Source: Symbiodinium natans
Lineage: Eukaryota; Sar; Dinophyceae; Suessiales; Symbiodiniaceae
Direction of reading: 5' to 3'
Length of the DNA stretch: 22,147 nt
NCBI GenBank assembly: GCA_905221605.1
Contig: CAJNDS010001346.1
Coordinates: forward strand, 1 to 22,147
This document shows positions 1 to 8,212 of this stretch, piece by piece. A model generated the notes under the pieces. It saw only the letters and a list, made by a program, of their open reading frames with translations, ran no database searches and was not told where the DNA came from. The first letter of the stretch is position 1. Each line of letters opens with the position of its first letter. The translations under genes were made by a program, and so were the position numbers.

Positions 1-214
1 ACATCAGTAGCACAGTAGGCCGGTCTTGTTGGGCTCGACAAAAAGGGTGAAACAGAGTCAGCGCACACAACCCGCCAGACACAACACGAAACCACCAAAG
101 AACAGACACCGAAGAAACAAAGCGAGCAATCGCGCTAAACTACTAGATACCCCACGGACTCAGTACTCGAGGTCGTCAATGAAGTCCCGGTGCACAAGGA
201 AGCACAGAGCTTGT
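1..214. other. Purine-rich gene-free edge resembling the spacer at 11.5 kb
   Basis: No credible gene is seen. Positions about 50-130 are rich in A, C and G and poor in T on the plus strand, so the minus strand is pyrimidine-rich, like the spacer at 11530-11690. In the minus-strand order it follows the hydrolase relics as that spacer follows the intact hydrolase gene, so it may be the decayed equivalent. The resemblance is in composition; base-by-base homology was not convincing. Confidence 0.3.
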
Positions 215-413
215 GGGGGATTCGCAAAATGCGACATTGCCAGATTCACAAAACCACCATCATGTAGCCACTGGTGCGACAGCGGTTAGTCAACCCGAGG
301 TCATCAGACGAGGTTCGGATCGCTTAATCGTTGTCAAGGAAAGACAACCAACACTCAATGGCGAAAGGATGTTGCAAGTCAGACTCCCAAGGGGGGATGA
401 AAGATGTGCATAT

Positions 414-514
414 GCCCCATGGTGGTCAGCCAGTGGGGACTTAACAGCAAGAACAATCCAGGCCAGACCGGCCCAGGGCACTCCAGTCAGCCAGTGGAGT
501 AGCTCCGAGCACAG
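414..514. repeat. Direct repeat, copy 1 (partner 1031-1134)
   Basis: This 100-base segment is nearly repeated at 1031-1134, 617 bases away. Both begin GCCCCATGGTGGTCAGCCAG and end in a CTCCGAGCACA stretch. A more distant third relative lies around 1805-1880. It is part of the relic array. Confidence 0.75.
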
Positions 515-527
515 GGTTCACCAGTCA

Positions 528-686
528 ACCTGGCGCACAAGTGCCCACCCTCAAAGGTGCCCGCGCACGGCCAGAGGGGGGGGCGAGAGTAGCAGCAGCT
601 ACCGATTACCTGGCGCACAAGGGCCCACCCTCAGAGGTGCCGGCGCACGGTCAGAGGGGGGGCGAGAGTAGCAGCAGCTACCGATT
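528..686. repeat. Two-copy tandem repeat, 80-bp period
   Basis: Copy 1 runs 528-607 and copy 2 runs 608-686. Both start ACCTGGCGCACAAG and end GCAGCAGCTACCGATT, with a few substitutions and one difference in the length of a G run. It lies inside the relic array and was probably a local duplication. Confidence 0.9.
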
Positions 687-744
687 CCACGGGGAAAGTC
701 CACGGCGAGTTATCAAACCCTTAACGCCACAGGGTTTGAATGAC

Positions 745-885
745 ACCGAGGGACCTCCCAGTCCAGGCATCTCACACAAGGCTACGCCACTTTGGCACTG
801 GCCTGCGCATCGGCACGCATCAGGTCCCTTCACCCAAACCCGTGAGGTACGTCGGTAAGGAGATGGGAGGGCTCACATCACCATC
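745..885 (-). pseudogene. Relic fragment of the alpha/beta-hydrolase-like gene (elbow region)
   Basis: On the minus strand the segment from about 885 downward reads D-V-S-P-P-I-S-L-P-T-Y-L-T-G-L-G-E-G-T and then meets a TGA. The intact gene reads D-A-S-P-R-I-S-L-P-T-Y-L-M-G-L-G-S-G-G-T at the same place. Weaker DNA similarity continues to about 745, corresponding to the helix and strand after the elbow. The stop directly after the elbow makes it a pseudogene. It preserves the Gly-x-Gly-x-Gly form of the motif. Confidence 0.65.
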
Positions 886-1030
886 ATGCAGCCACCAATG
901 CGAATACATTCAGCACCAGCCAAGGCCGTTCACGAGATGGTTCACAGTTTCGCCATCACAGGTGGAGCAAAGTCGTGCCTCAGCACGGAACGTTGTAGGT
1001 GTCAACCTTCGTGTTCCGAAGTATAAAGTT

Positions 1031-1134
1031 GCCCCATGGTGGTCAGCCAGTGGGGACTTAACGGCAAGAACAAAGGGGTAGGACCAGCCCAGAGTACTCC
1101 ATGGTGGTCAGCCAGTGGAGCCTCTCCGAGCACA
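1031..1134. repeat. Direct repeat, copy 2 (partner 414-514)
   Basis: Second copy of the segment at 414-514, with small substitutions and indels. In this copy the CATGGTGGTCAGCCAGTGG phrase occurs twice, near 1035 and 1100, where copy 1 has a degraded second occurrence near 485-498. Confidence 0.75.
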
Positions 1135-1249
1135 AAGCGCCACGTTCTTTTGACTCACAAGAGCTCGTCCGCCGGCCAAAGCAGGCTTGACTGCTTCGTT
1201 CCACTCAGAGCCATCAGGTGAACCAAAGCAGGCGAGGACCCCACCTGCC

Positions 1250-1800
1250 CCGCAGGAAGCGGGAGAGTCCCCCAGTCGAAACTTCGCACTCAAGGCCAAG
1301 CAACTATCTCCTTGGCCGGTGAGGGTTGAGGGTTCAATACACAGACTCAGACCGTCCATGCTCAAACTGACAGACGTCGGCGAGGAGATGTGAGGGCTCA
1401 CATCACGCTTGGCCACCTACCGATGGGGAGGTAGTCATGTATGGCTGCTTTGACGCAAGCAGAGATAGACACCAAGCAGGCAGGGAACCCCGTAGCAACC
1501 CAAGCACAGGCGAGAATGGCTCTCGTGAAGGCCAGGTTGTTCACAGGTGCTCGATGGCACATTGCCAGGGAAGTGGAAACCTGATCTCCGCATAGGAGTG
1601 TCCACAACCCGGAAGCAGCATCCCCTAGCTGGTCTCTCCCAATAGGCATGACGTCGTTGTACGCCAAGGGGGTGTCACCTTCCAGACGAGAGATGGCCAA
1701 CCCTCTAGTCCAAGGGGTTCACACTTGATCGTAGCACATAGAAGCAGGCAACCTGCCCACCTAGAGGGGGCAGAGGAAAGGAAGATTGGCCGTTTTACGG
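1250..1800 (-). pseudogene. Best-preserved relic of the alpha/beta-hydrolase-like gene
   Basis: DNA and frame-by-frame translation align with the gene at 12006-12874. Around 1690-1745 the plus strand shares a CCAAGGGG block and the region of the start codon; the translation W-A-G-C...E-P-L-G-L-E matches W-I-G-C...E-P-L-G-L-E. Around 1500-1610, N-L-A-F-T-R-A-I-L-A-C-A-W matches N-L-A-F-K-K-A-V-I-A-C-A-W, and the GTGTCCACAACC block is shared. Around 1370-1415, R-D-V-S-P-H-I-S-S-P-T matches R-D-A-S-P-R-I-S-L-P-T. At least two frame changes are needed to follow it and the elbow itself is lost, so it is not functional. The copy is about 75 bases shorter than the intact gene over the same interval. 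Confidence 0.75.
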
Positions 1801-1959
1801 ATGACAGAGCTGGAACGTCCAGGCAGGACCGGCCCAGGGCAGTCCGTGGCAGATGGCCAGTGGAGCAACCACGAAAGAAAAGCCCCCCGTCACCATAGGC
1901 ACAACGCAGGGCCGACACAGAAGGGTGTTCACAGGTGCAGGCAGTGAGCACACCGAAGA

Positions 1960-2085
1960 CAAGCACGATCCAATCCGTGGCATAGACCACGAGAGGGTTG
2001 CCAAACCAAGAATATCCCGAGGTAGTCTTGCGGCATGTATCGGCGAGGAGATGTGAGGGCTCACATCACGCTAGGCAGCATGCCA
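1960..2085 (-). pseudogene. Truncated relic of the alpha/beta-hydrolase-like gene
   Basis: Only the segment before the elbow is recognisable (M-S-P-H-I-S-S-P reading down from 2064). It lies directly after the end of the multi-domain chain at 2147 in transcription order, so it marks the edge of the relic array. Confidence 0.5.
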
Positions 2086-2146
2086 TGAAAGGACTCAATG
2101 GCGCGTTCATGGCGTCAGTAGGAGCCCTCAGATGACAGCTTGCTGT

Positions 2147-2533
2147 CTATTGCCAGGAGCCCTCCCAGTCCGGACGCCGAGAGCGGTGGCCATCGGAGGT
2201 GGTGTGGGAACGCGTACGGCTGGGCATGACCTGCATTGGAGGCAGCTCTTGCTCATCAACCCCCCACTCAGGGATGCCGTCCGGAATGGGGATACGCATG
2301 TATCTTGTCATTGAGGTTTGGGCCGCGTGCCACATCACCCGGACAGCTTCCTGGATTTGCCTGTACTGCACAACACCTTCGTCCTTATACTGATAGGGGA
2401 AGGAGGTAACTGCCGCACGTAGGGCCGAAGGATCAGGGTCCTTGGAGGTGCCATGGCAGTACATCTTAAACCAGAAGCTGTTGAGGCACGTTTTGGCCCA
2501 TGCTTGGTGGGTGTGGCGCTGATCCCTTTCCAA
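2147..2533 (-). CDS. C-terminal segment of the multi-domain chain, family unknown
   Basis: This 128-codon frame is probably not a separate gene. Its first part overlaps the preceding frame (2335-4550). Coding character passes to it near 2520-2540, where the other frame turns into low-complexity sequence while this one gives mixed residues (from A-W-A-K-T-C-L-N-S-F-W-F-K-M-Y onward). The shift between the two is -1 in the direction of transcription, close to a TTGGAAAGGG run. It ends with TAG at 2147-2149. No domain was recognised; the last 30 residues are rich in Arg, Ser and Thr. If the break is an assembly deletion, this is the true C-terminus of the chain. Confidence 0.5.
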   Translation of the reverse strand: MERDQRHTHQAWAKTCLNSFWFKMYCHGTSKDPDPSALRAAVTSFPYQYKDEGVVQYRQIQEAVRVMWHAAQTSMTRYMRIPIPDGIPEWGVDEQELPPMQVMPSRTRSHTTSDGHRSRRPDWEGSWQ

Positions 2534-4550
2534 TGCGCTTCGAAGATGACTGGCAGTCGGAAAGGGGCTGAGACATCCACTTCTCGCAAAGCTGCAAGGT
2601 CAGTGGTTCGCAGCTCCGAGAAGCGCCAATCATTCACCTGTGCCTCGGGTTCGTCCTCCGCATCCGACATGTCATCCATCGGGCAGGGAGAACCTTCGTT
2701 AGTTTCAGAAGAGATGCTGACGACCTCCGGCGAGGCTGCCGCAGTGTTCACTTCCACCGGCGCAGCCAAGGGCGTGGAGAGCAAGCACTCTAGGGGCAAC
2801 ACTCGCCGTAGAAAAACAGCCATTCTGTGAGAAGTGTCAGGCCATTCCAAGTTATAAACTGACCAAAAGTGTTCAATGTTTTGGTTGGCCACCGAGGCCG
2901 CAAGAGCAAGCCGGATGGCGTCAAGGAAATGGGCAGGGGGGAGGTCCGGCCTAAATTCTTGATAGTGCCTTTGCCCAAGTGTCTCTGTGCCCTGCAGCGT
3001 GATGCCTAGGAACGTATTCAGGTTGGGCTGGGCAAGCCTGGCCTTTTCCACGTCCGTGTGCTTAGCAGCTGAGGCCCATGCCTGCAAGGCTTCTTGGGAG
3101 GCTTGGCCAGTGACTTGTGGCAGTCCACTGTGCGCGTCCATCACATATTTGGTAGTAGGGCACTTGGGACACCGATAAGCGCGGCCAGCTAAGAAGGCCA
3201 CCATGGCTGCGGGCGGCACATTGATCTGCAGGTCAGTAATTTTATTGTCAGATTCAGGAAAACCAATAACAATGGGCAGCCCGGCCGTTCGCTCCAGGGG
3301 ACCTTTTTGGTGGGACTCGAATGCGAGCAGAAGTGCACCCAGCCAATAATCTGGGTCAGCGTAGCTGAGCATTGCAGGAAAACTGGCATTGATGACACTC
3401 GCTTCCGACACCGCAGAGAAAAGATCCGCGATGTACTGCGCTGTGGTAAGAAAGCCATACCCCACCAGGGACTCCGAAAGCCTTGCTTTGTCCAGCTGCG
3501 GAACCGGGCAATCCAACATTTCAGCAAGGTCAAAATGCTGCAATGCCCCCGACAGTCTAAGACACTGCGTGATGATAGGGTCATAAACCTTCAAATACGC
3601 CGCCGGAAACGTTTCAGGCAGATGCAGTAGCGTGTCCGCAATTCCGATCAGCATCTCCGAGTCTTGCAGTTGGTTCGGTATGCCGTTCAAAAACACCTCA
3701 TAGGCCCTATATGCCCGAAGCTGCTGGCAGTGTGTTGTGAGGTGTTGCGAGTCACGCAAGCTCATGTAGGGCCGAGGTTTGACATTCTTACCAAAGTGAT
3801 GTCCCGCTGCAAGTGCGCGCCACATGAGATCACAGACCGAGCCTGTGTTGCTCTGCATGATGGGTGCACAGGCTGGGGCGCTGGGGTCGCGGGTGCCGCT
3901 GGGCTCGCTAGGCCCTCGAGGCTTGGCTTTTGGCGGTTCCAGATGCTGAGAGCCGTCTTGTCCAAAACGAGAGGGCCGACTTTCCTTGCGAGCTTGGACA
4001 GCGGGCACAGGCCTGGCGGGGATGGGCGTCGGGCCATGGGGAGGCATAGGGAGATACGATTTTGGTTCCGTCAGGCCAAGTGAGTCCGTGGGAGACTTAG
4101 CGCAAGGGGGCTGTGATGCCTCGACCGTCCTAATCCCCTCCGGAAATGTTGCGTGCATGGGCCGTGTCCGGGGGCTGGGTGGACGTCGTACGCCAGGCGG
4201 TGGGTCCCTAATGTTGCCTCCACTACGGGGTGGACACGAGGCGGCGCTACTCCCTCCGATCCTGTGGGCAACATCACTAGAGGGAGTCGTCACACAAGCA
4301 TCCAGAGCACTAGGACTCACGGCCGGCACAACCGCAGGCTCTGTCGTTGCAAGCTCCGTCCTCAGTGGTCCTCTCTCCCGCGTTGGGGTGCCGCAGGGTG
4401 TTCGGGAAACGTCCCGTTTAGCTGCCGGAGGTGGGCTGACAGCCGCCGCAATGGAGCCCCCCGCGGCCCGAGGCTTGAGCCATGGTGTACCCCACCGCTC
4501 ACCATGGCGCGCGTTGGTGATAGCCTCGCTTTGGGTGGTGACTGCAGCGG
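2335..4550 (-). CDS. Unrecognised segment of the multi-domain chain, Pro-rich then globular
   Basis: The frame is open from about 4550 to the stop at 2335. The first in-frame GTG at 4329 is not a credible eukaryotic start, and coding-like sequence continues upstream of it, so this is an internal segment. The first roughly 200 residues are Pro/Ser/Arg-rich and probably disordered. From about 3800 to 2830 the protein looks globular and helical, including a C-P-K-C pair at residues 387 and 390 counted from 4329. A lone CxxC is not enough for a zinc site. An acidic tract (M-D-D-M-S-D-A-E-D-E-P-E) follows near 2640-2680. It overlaps the frame at 4362-5186 upstream and the one at 2147-2533 downstream, each joined by a -1 step. 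No family was recognised. Confidence 0.6.
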
Positions 4551-5186
4551 CGTAAGAACCTCGACTACAGTAGCAGCTACCACGTCGGGACTGTGACTAC
4601 TCGCGGGCACAGGGCTGTTTCCCGGAGAGTCCACATCAATCGCAGTTTCGGAGGCAGCCTTACCCGTACGAACAGGTAGGAGGTGAAGACCGCGGGGGGC
4701 TCGCATTATGCCGGCCTTGTGTTCGAAAGCCGGGTCAGCGCGTTGAGCAGATCCCCGCTTGGGCGGCGTCCTAATGCTGGTATCCCCTAGCAAGCAGGTG
4801 AGGTACTGGGCGACCCCATCTCCTTCCCTCACCGGCTGGAAGGGGACACAATACACAGCATTGGGCAAGGGCTCCAGGACGAAGCCGCGCGTTTGCAGAC
4901 TAGCAATGGTGCCCGAGTAGGAGTTGGAAGTGAAAGAGGGGCTCCCCCATCCTTCTTGCTTAAGTGTGCGGTAAAGAACTTCCCGCTTGTCTCCCCAGGT
5001 GGCCTTCAAGGCCCACGCTTGATGCAGGGGTGGGGCTTCAAAAGGTCCAGCCCTACTTTGCGTTCCGCGGGCAGCACGATGCTGGCTACTGTCCGTTCTC
5101 GGAAGGCTTGCTTGTGTAATGCCTTTGCAACGCCAGGGCCATCCATGCTCCACAAGCTGGCTTGTGTGCGCACATATTCCGCGCAT
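4362..5186 (-). CDS. Post-helicase segment of the multi-domain chain, family unknown
   Basis: The first part of this 274-codon frame (5186 to about 5050) is a shadow of the helicase frame. From about 5040 it looks coding: the helicase frame ends at 5006 just as this frame gives A-L-K-A-T-W-G-D-K-R-E-V-L-Y. Next come a compact stretch of about 90 residues (to G-V-A-Q-Y-L-T-C-L-L-G-D) and then a Pro/Ser-rich linker. The junction with the helicase is a -1 step near short C and T runs (CCTTTTG, CCCCACCCC). The far end passes, again by a -1 step, into the frame at 2335-4550, probably near 4540-4600. It is best read as the continuation of the helicase protein. Confidence 0.5.
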   Translation of the reverse strand: MRGICAHTSQLVEHGWPWRCKGITQASLPRTDSSQHRAARGTQSRAGPFEAPPLHQAWALKATWGDKREVLYRTLKQEGWGSPSFTSNSYSGTIASLQTRGFVLEPLPNAVYCVPFQPVREGDGVAQYLTCLLGDTSIRTPPKRGSAQRADPAFEHKAGIMRAPRGLHLLPVRTGKAASETAIDVDSPGNSPVPASSHSPDVVAATVVEVLTPLQSPPKARLSPTRAMVSGGVHHGSSLGPRGAPLRRLSAHLRQLNGTFPEHPAAPQRGREDH

Positions 5187-8100
5187 TCAATCAGGCCTCC
5201 GGTTGCGCAGGCCGCCATTTGGAAGCATGCACCTATACCATCAGAGTAGTGCGGCGCCACGAAAACCAAAGCCCCAAGTCCTCTCGTGAAGGAGGAGGTG
5301 GCTCGGGCAAACCCTGCCTCGCTACTAAACAGGAATCCAGAAGCCCGACAAGTCACAAAGACACCTATCCCAAATGTGGGGCCAGTGGAGCAAGCCGTGG
5401 TGATAGCGCCGAAGAAGCGTTTAAGGGACCCTATGTGATTCATGAGGAAGGTCCGAAACGTCACAAAGCTCCAAGTGGTAGGCGCGCCAGTCAGCGGGAA
5501 ATCTGGTGCGGTTTGGCAGGCTTCAAGTAGGCTCATATCGTCATCGCCCAGTGGGTCTGCGGGGAGACTCGACTGCAGCATAAACTTCATTTGAGTAACA
5601 ATCCTGGCATACTGAGAGACCATCCCGATAGGGGAGTCAGGATAAACCTGGTGCCCAAAAGTGAGCACAATGTCCGCCAGGACCATGCTGAGGTCGTAGC
5701 TTCTGCCTAGTTTGGTTTGGGTCTCATCCTGATCTGGCACCCGTACCCATCGGCACGTTTCCATCCACCTGCCTGCAAAGCTACGCAGTGGCCGCCCGAG
5801 CAGGTGCTGCAGCGTGGGACCTGGTGGCATAAGTAGCCGAGGGACCCCGCCTGTCAGATCGAAGCGGCACGCCTCCGAGTACCGACATGCGTGTAGAATG
5901 GCAGCAATCTCAGGAGGGAGGCGCATGGATGAACAGAGCGAGAGGTTGATAGCCGGTCCGACAATGGCCTTCAGCCCGGCGGCCTGCATGACTGTCTCGG
6001 CTTGCTTCGGTTTGACGATGCTCATACAGAGAATCGAATCCAGCATCGAGACCGCTGAGAAAAACACTTCTGACGCTCCAGAGGAACGGTGGGGCTTGCC
6101 CCAAGAGGGCATCTCGCCTTGCCCCTTTTTCCACGGGCCGGAACTTTGGGCCGTTTGCCGCAAAAGGGCAGCAGGCAAGGTGGCTGGCGTGTGGAGGTCG
6201 GCAGGGACCGCATTGAGACCACAAGTCTTTTGTTCCAACAACTCCGTGACGAAGTGGTAATTGGGCCGCGATCCTCCAGCGGGCTGTCTGTGGTCGCCAA
6301 TCATGACATCGAGTGCATGCTTGATGTGCGCCAAGATGGTGTTGGAACCCGGTGTGCCCAATTGCTGGGCTTCATCTCGGAGGAGCAACTCAACATCCTT
6401 TAAACGGTTAATGAGCTGCGAGTAGGGAAAGCTAAGCCTTGCCACAATCGTACCATGCGTCGTGGCTACAAGTAGCCCCCGGTACAAATCCTGCACATCA
6501 AAGGGGAGCTTATGTGTGTCCTTCTCCTTGTTACCCGGTATGCGAACGATGCGGCTGCGAACAAATTCATTGCTAGCAGTCGTGAGCCTATCAACCGCTT
6601 CGACATAGGCACGAACCGATTCATTGCCATGAGCGGTGTACAGGGTGAGCCGGTTCGTCAGGCACGCAAGAAGAACTCCTAGAAACGCGCAGGATCGTGT
6701 CTTCCCGCTGCCAGGCGCCCCCGTTATGAATACAGAAGTACGATTAGCGGCCAAGCCGTACGAGCACGCTCCTAGCAGCGCTGCCAGGTGTCCATCCGCC
6801 CCCCAAAAGGTATCACAGAGGCACGTAAGGAAGGCGGGACCAACTGCGAGCGCAAAGATGCTGGCGCGAGTCCTCGGATCGTGCTCGTTGCTCAACGAGT
6901 CCTGTGACATGCGTAGACGCTCCGCATGCCACTGCGCAGGAGTCCGGGCGTCCTCCTGGCCGGGCAGCGGAGAGTCGGGCAGCGTGGCTAACACGCCACT
7001 CAGCAGCGTCGGCGTCCATTCTTTGCGATAGGTTTGTTCCTCCGCAAGCCAAAGGTTAAGGAAGCTTTGCAAGGTGTTGGAAGCCCCCGGACCCGCAGTA
7101 GGCGATGCCTGCGCAGCTTGCGTGGCGTGCTTGCCTCTGAAGACTTGGCAGACCTCCGGGTGAATGAGCTGTGCCCATGTGTCGTGCCAGTTCCCTCTCA
7201 CCACCAGCCCGATAATGAGGACAAGCACTAGATCCGTGAGAAAGCCCGGCAACCAATGTGGCTGCCGGATGGCATCAAGAGGCGAGTCTTCTAGCGGAAC
7301 GCCCAAGGCAACATGTTGCCTTTCCCTAGGCATGTGTAACAGGGCATCCCAAAGCGGGGTAGAGGCTCCTCCGGGCAGAACTTCAAGCTGGCTGACTCTC
7401 GGCAATGAGGGTCGCTGCGCGAATTGGTTGTGCTGTTCATCAGTCAAGAGCAGGGCAATGGTGATATTGACTGGCTGCATGGCCTTACTTTCGCCAGGGC
7501 CGGTGGAAAGCTTCTTCGGGGCAAGGAGCTCTATAAACATGCCTGGGTAGGCCACATCTCCCTTGTCTTCTCTCAAGGTAACCAGCAAAGCAGTGCCCTT
7601 GGCCGGCACTTTACCAGCGACAGCAAACCACTTTGCAGCCCAGTCAGGGACATCCGCCAACTCCGGTGTAAGGAGCATGACCGACGCTCGTGGGTAAACT
7701 CGATGGAGAAGGCAGATTGGCCACGTATGCGTGCCGGGCTTTATCGCCACAGGGGTGGCGGCCCGCTTGACCGCAGCTTGCTCTGGGTAGTGATACTGTT
7801 CCGAGGGCTCCTCCTCGATTTCTGCTTCCGAGGCCATGGCTAAAAACTGATAACCCAGCATGTCAACCAGGCGTTCTAACGACAGGTGGGGGAGCCACAT
7901 ACCCAAAACAAGCTTCATCGTGGGACCAAGTTCATGATACGGGGGCGGCAAATCAGCCAGATGCGGCTTGGCATCCGTTAGGAGTACTTGGGTACAGTCA
8001 GCACGGAGACTGGCAATGCTCCGGTTCTCAGTGGAAGGTATCTGGAGAAACGCCTCCAGATCGGGGCGTTTGATTTGCCGTCCCAGCACGGAGTTGATGA

Positions 8101-8212
8101 AAGTTTTAGACTTATCCGAAAGCTGGACAGAGCCACACGCAACCCCCATCAAACCTGCCCGCACTGTGCGATCCATCCGGGGGTCGGCCAGGCCACAAAT
8201 CTTTTTAGTCAT
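5006..8212 (-). CDS. Superfamily 1 (UPF1/ZNFX1-like) helicase protein
   Basis: This 1068-residue protein has an unrecognised N-terminal half and a C-terminal SF1 helicase core. Motif I (Walker A) is G-A-P-G-S-G-K-T at residues 498-505, with Lys504. Motif II is D-E-A-Q-Q at 613-617, motif III is G-D-H-R-Q at 639-643, and motif IV is the M-R-L-P-P segment with Arg764. The motif V/VI region ends in S-S-F-T-R-G with Arg977. This spacing and the DEA-x-Q box are typical of the UPF1/SEN1/ZNFX1 group, which move along RNA or DNA with ATP. A hydrophobic run near residues 322-340 could be a membrane helix or a buried one. The ATG at 8212 overlaps the stop of the upstream frame as ATGA, and an in-frame TAA lies two codons upstream, so this start is well defined. 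The frame ends at 5006 but the protein may continue by a -1 step. Substrate and role are unknown. Confidence 0.85.
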   Translation of the reverse strand: MTKKICGLADPRMDRTVRAGLMGVACGSVQLSDKSKTFINSVLGRQIKRPDLEAFLQIPSTENRSIASLRADCTQVLLTDAKPHLADLPPPYHELGPTMKLVLGMWLPHLSLERLVDMLGYQFLAMASEAEIEEEPSEQYHYPEQAAVKRAATPVAIKPGTHTWPICLLHRVYPRASVMLLTPELADVPDWAAKWFAVAGKVPAKGTALLVTLREDKGDVAYPGMFIELLAPKKLSTGPGESKAMQPVNITIALLLTDEQHNQFAQRPSLPRVSQLEVLPGGASTPLWDALLHMPRERQHVALGVPLEDSPLDAIRQPHWLPGFLTDLVLVLIIGLVVRGNWHDTWAQLIHPEVCQVFRGKHATQAAQASPTAGPGASNTLQSFLNLWLAEEQTYRKEWTPTLLSGVLATLPDSPLPGQEDARTPAQWHAERLRMSQDSLSNEHDPRTRASIFALAVGPAFLTCLCDTFWGADGHLAALLGACSYGLAANRTSVFITGAPGSGKTRSCAFLGVLLACLTNRLTLYTAHGNESVRAYVEAVDRLTTASNEFVRSRIVRIPGNKEKDTHKLPFDVQDLYRGLLVATTHGTIVARLSFPYSQLINRLKDVELLLRDEAQQLGTPGSNTILAHIKHALDVMIGDHRQPAGGSRPNYHFVTELLEQKTCGLNAVPADLHTPATLPAALLRQTAQSSGPWKKGQGEMPSWGKPHRSSGASEVFFSAVSMLDSILCMSIVKPKQAETVMQAAGLKAIVGPAINLSLCSSMRLPPEIAAILHACRYSEACRFDLTGGVPRLLMPPGPTLQHLLGRPLRSFAGRWMETCRWVRVPDQDETQTKLGRSYDLSMVLADIVLTFGHQVYPDSPIGMVSQYARIVTQMKFMLQSSLPADPLGDDDMSLLEACQTAPDFPLTGAPTTWSFVTFRTFLMNHIGSLKRFFGAITTACSTGPTFGIGVFVTCRASGFLFSSEAGFARATSSFTRGLGALVFVAPHYSDGIGACFQMAACATGGLIECAEYVRTQASLWSMDGPGVAKALHKQAFRERTVASIVLPAERKVGLDLLKPHPCIKRGP

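Larger units (their letters stand above)
215..2090 (-). repeat. Degenerate tandem array of hydrolase-gene relics, about 0.55-0.67 kb per unit
   Basis: Markers recur in the same order and orientation. The block reading GAGGGCTCACATCAC on the plus strand occurs near 865-880, 1387-1402 and 2052-2067, with a more degraded version near 240-260. A second marker, CATGGTGGTCAGCCAGTGGGG, lies at about 418 and 1035, and a related CCAGTGGAG segment lies at about 490, 1115 and 1856. The first marker also occurs, slightly changed, inside the more intact hydrolase gene at about 12445-12465. Units differ by internal deletions. Frames are closed by stops and shifts, so this is relic sequence, not coding. Confidence 0.7.

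Noticed and set aside
3160-3175. C-P-K-C pair as a zinc finger
   Set aside because: No second Cys/His pair at a suitable distance was found nearby.
4470-4495. A minus-strand CCATGGCTCAAG string resembling part of a dinoflagellate spliced leader
   Set aside because: It lacks the T run and the GG-G context of the leader, lies within a coding-like frame, and a 12-base partial match is not evidence.
3664-4596. Plus-strand frames of 139-189 residues opposite the Pro-rich chain segment
   Set aside because: They are antisense shadows of a GC-rich, Pro/Arg-rich minus-strand frame; Gly/Arg-rich, no domain.
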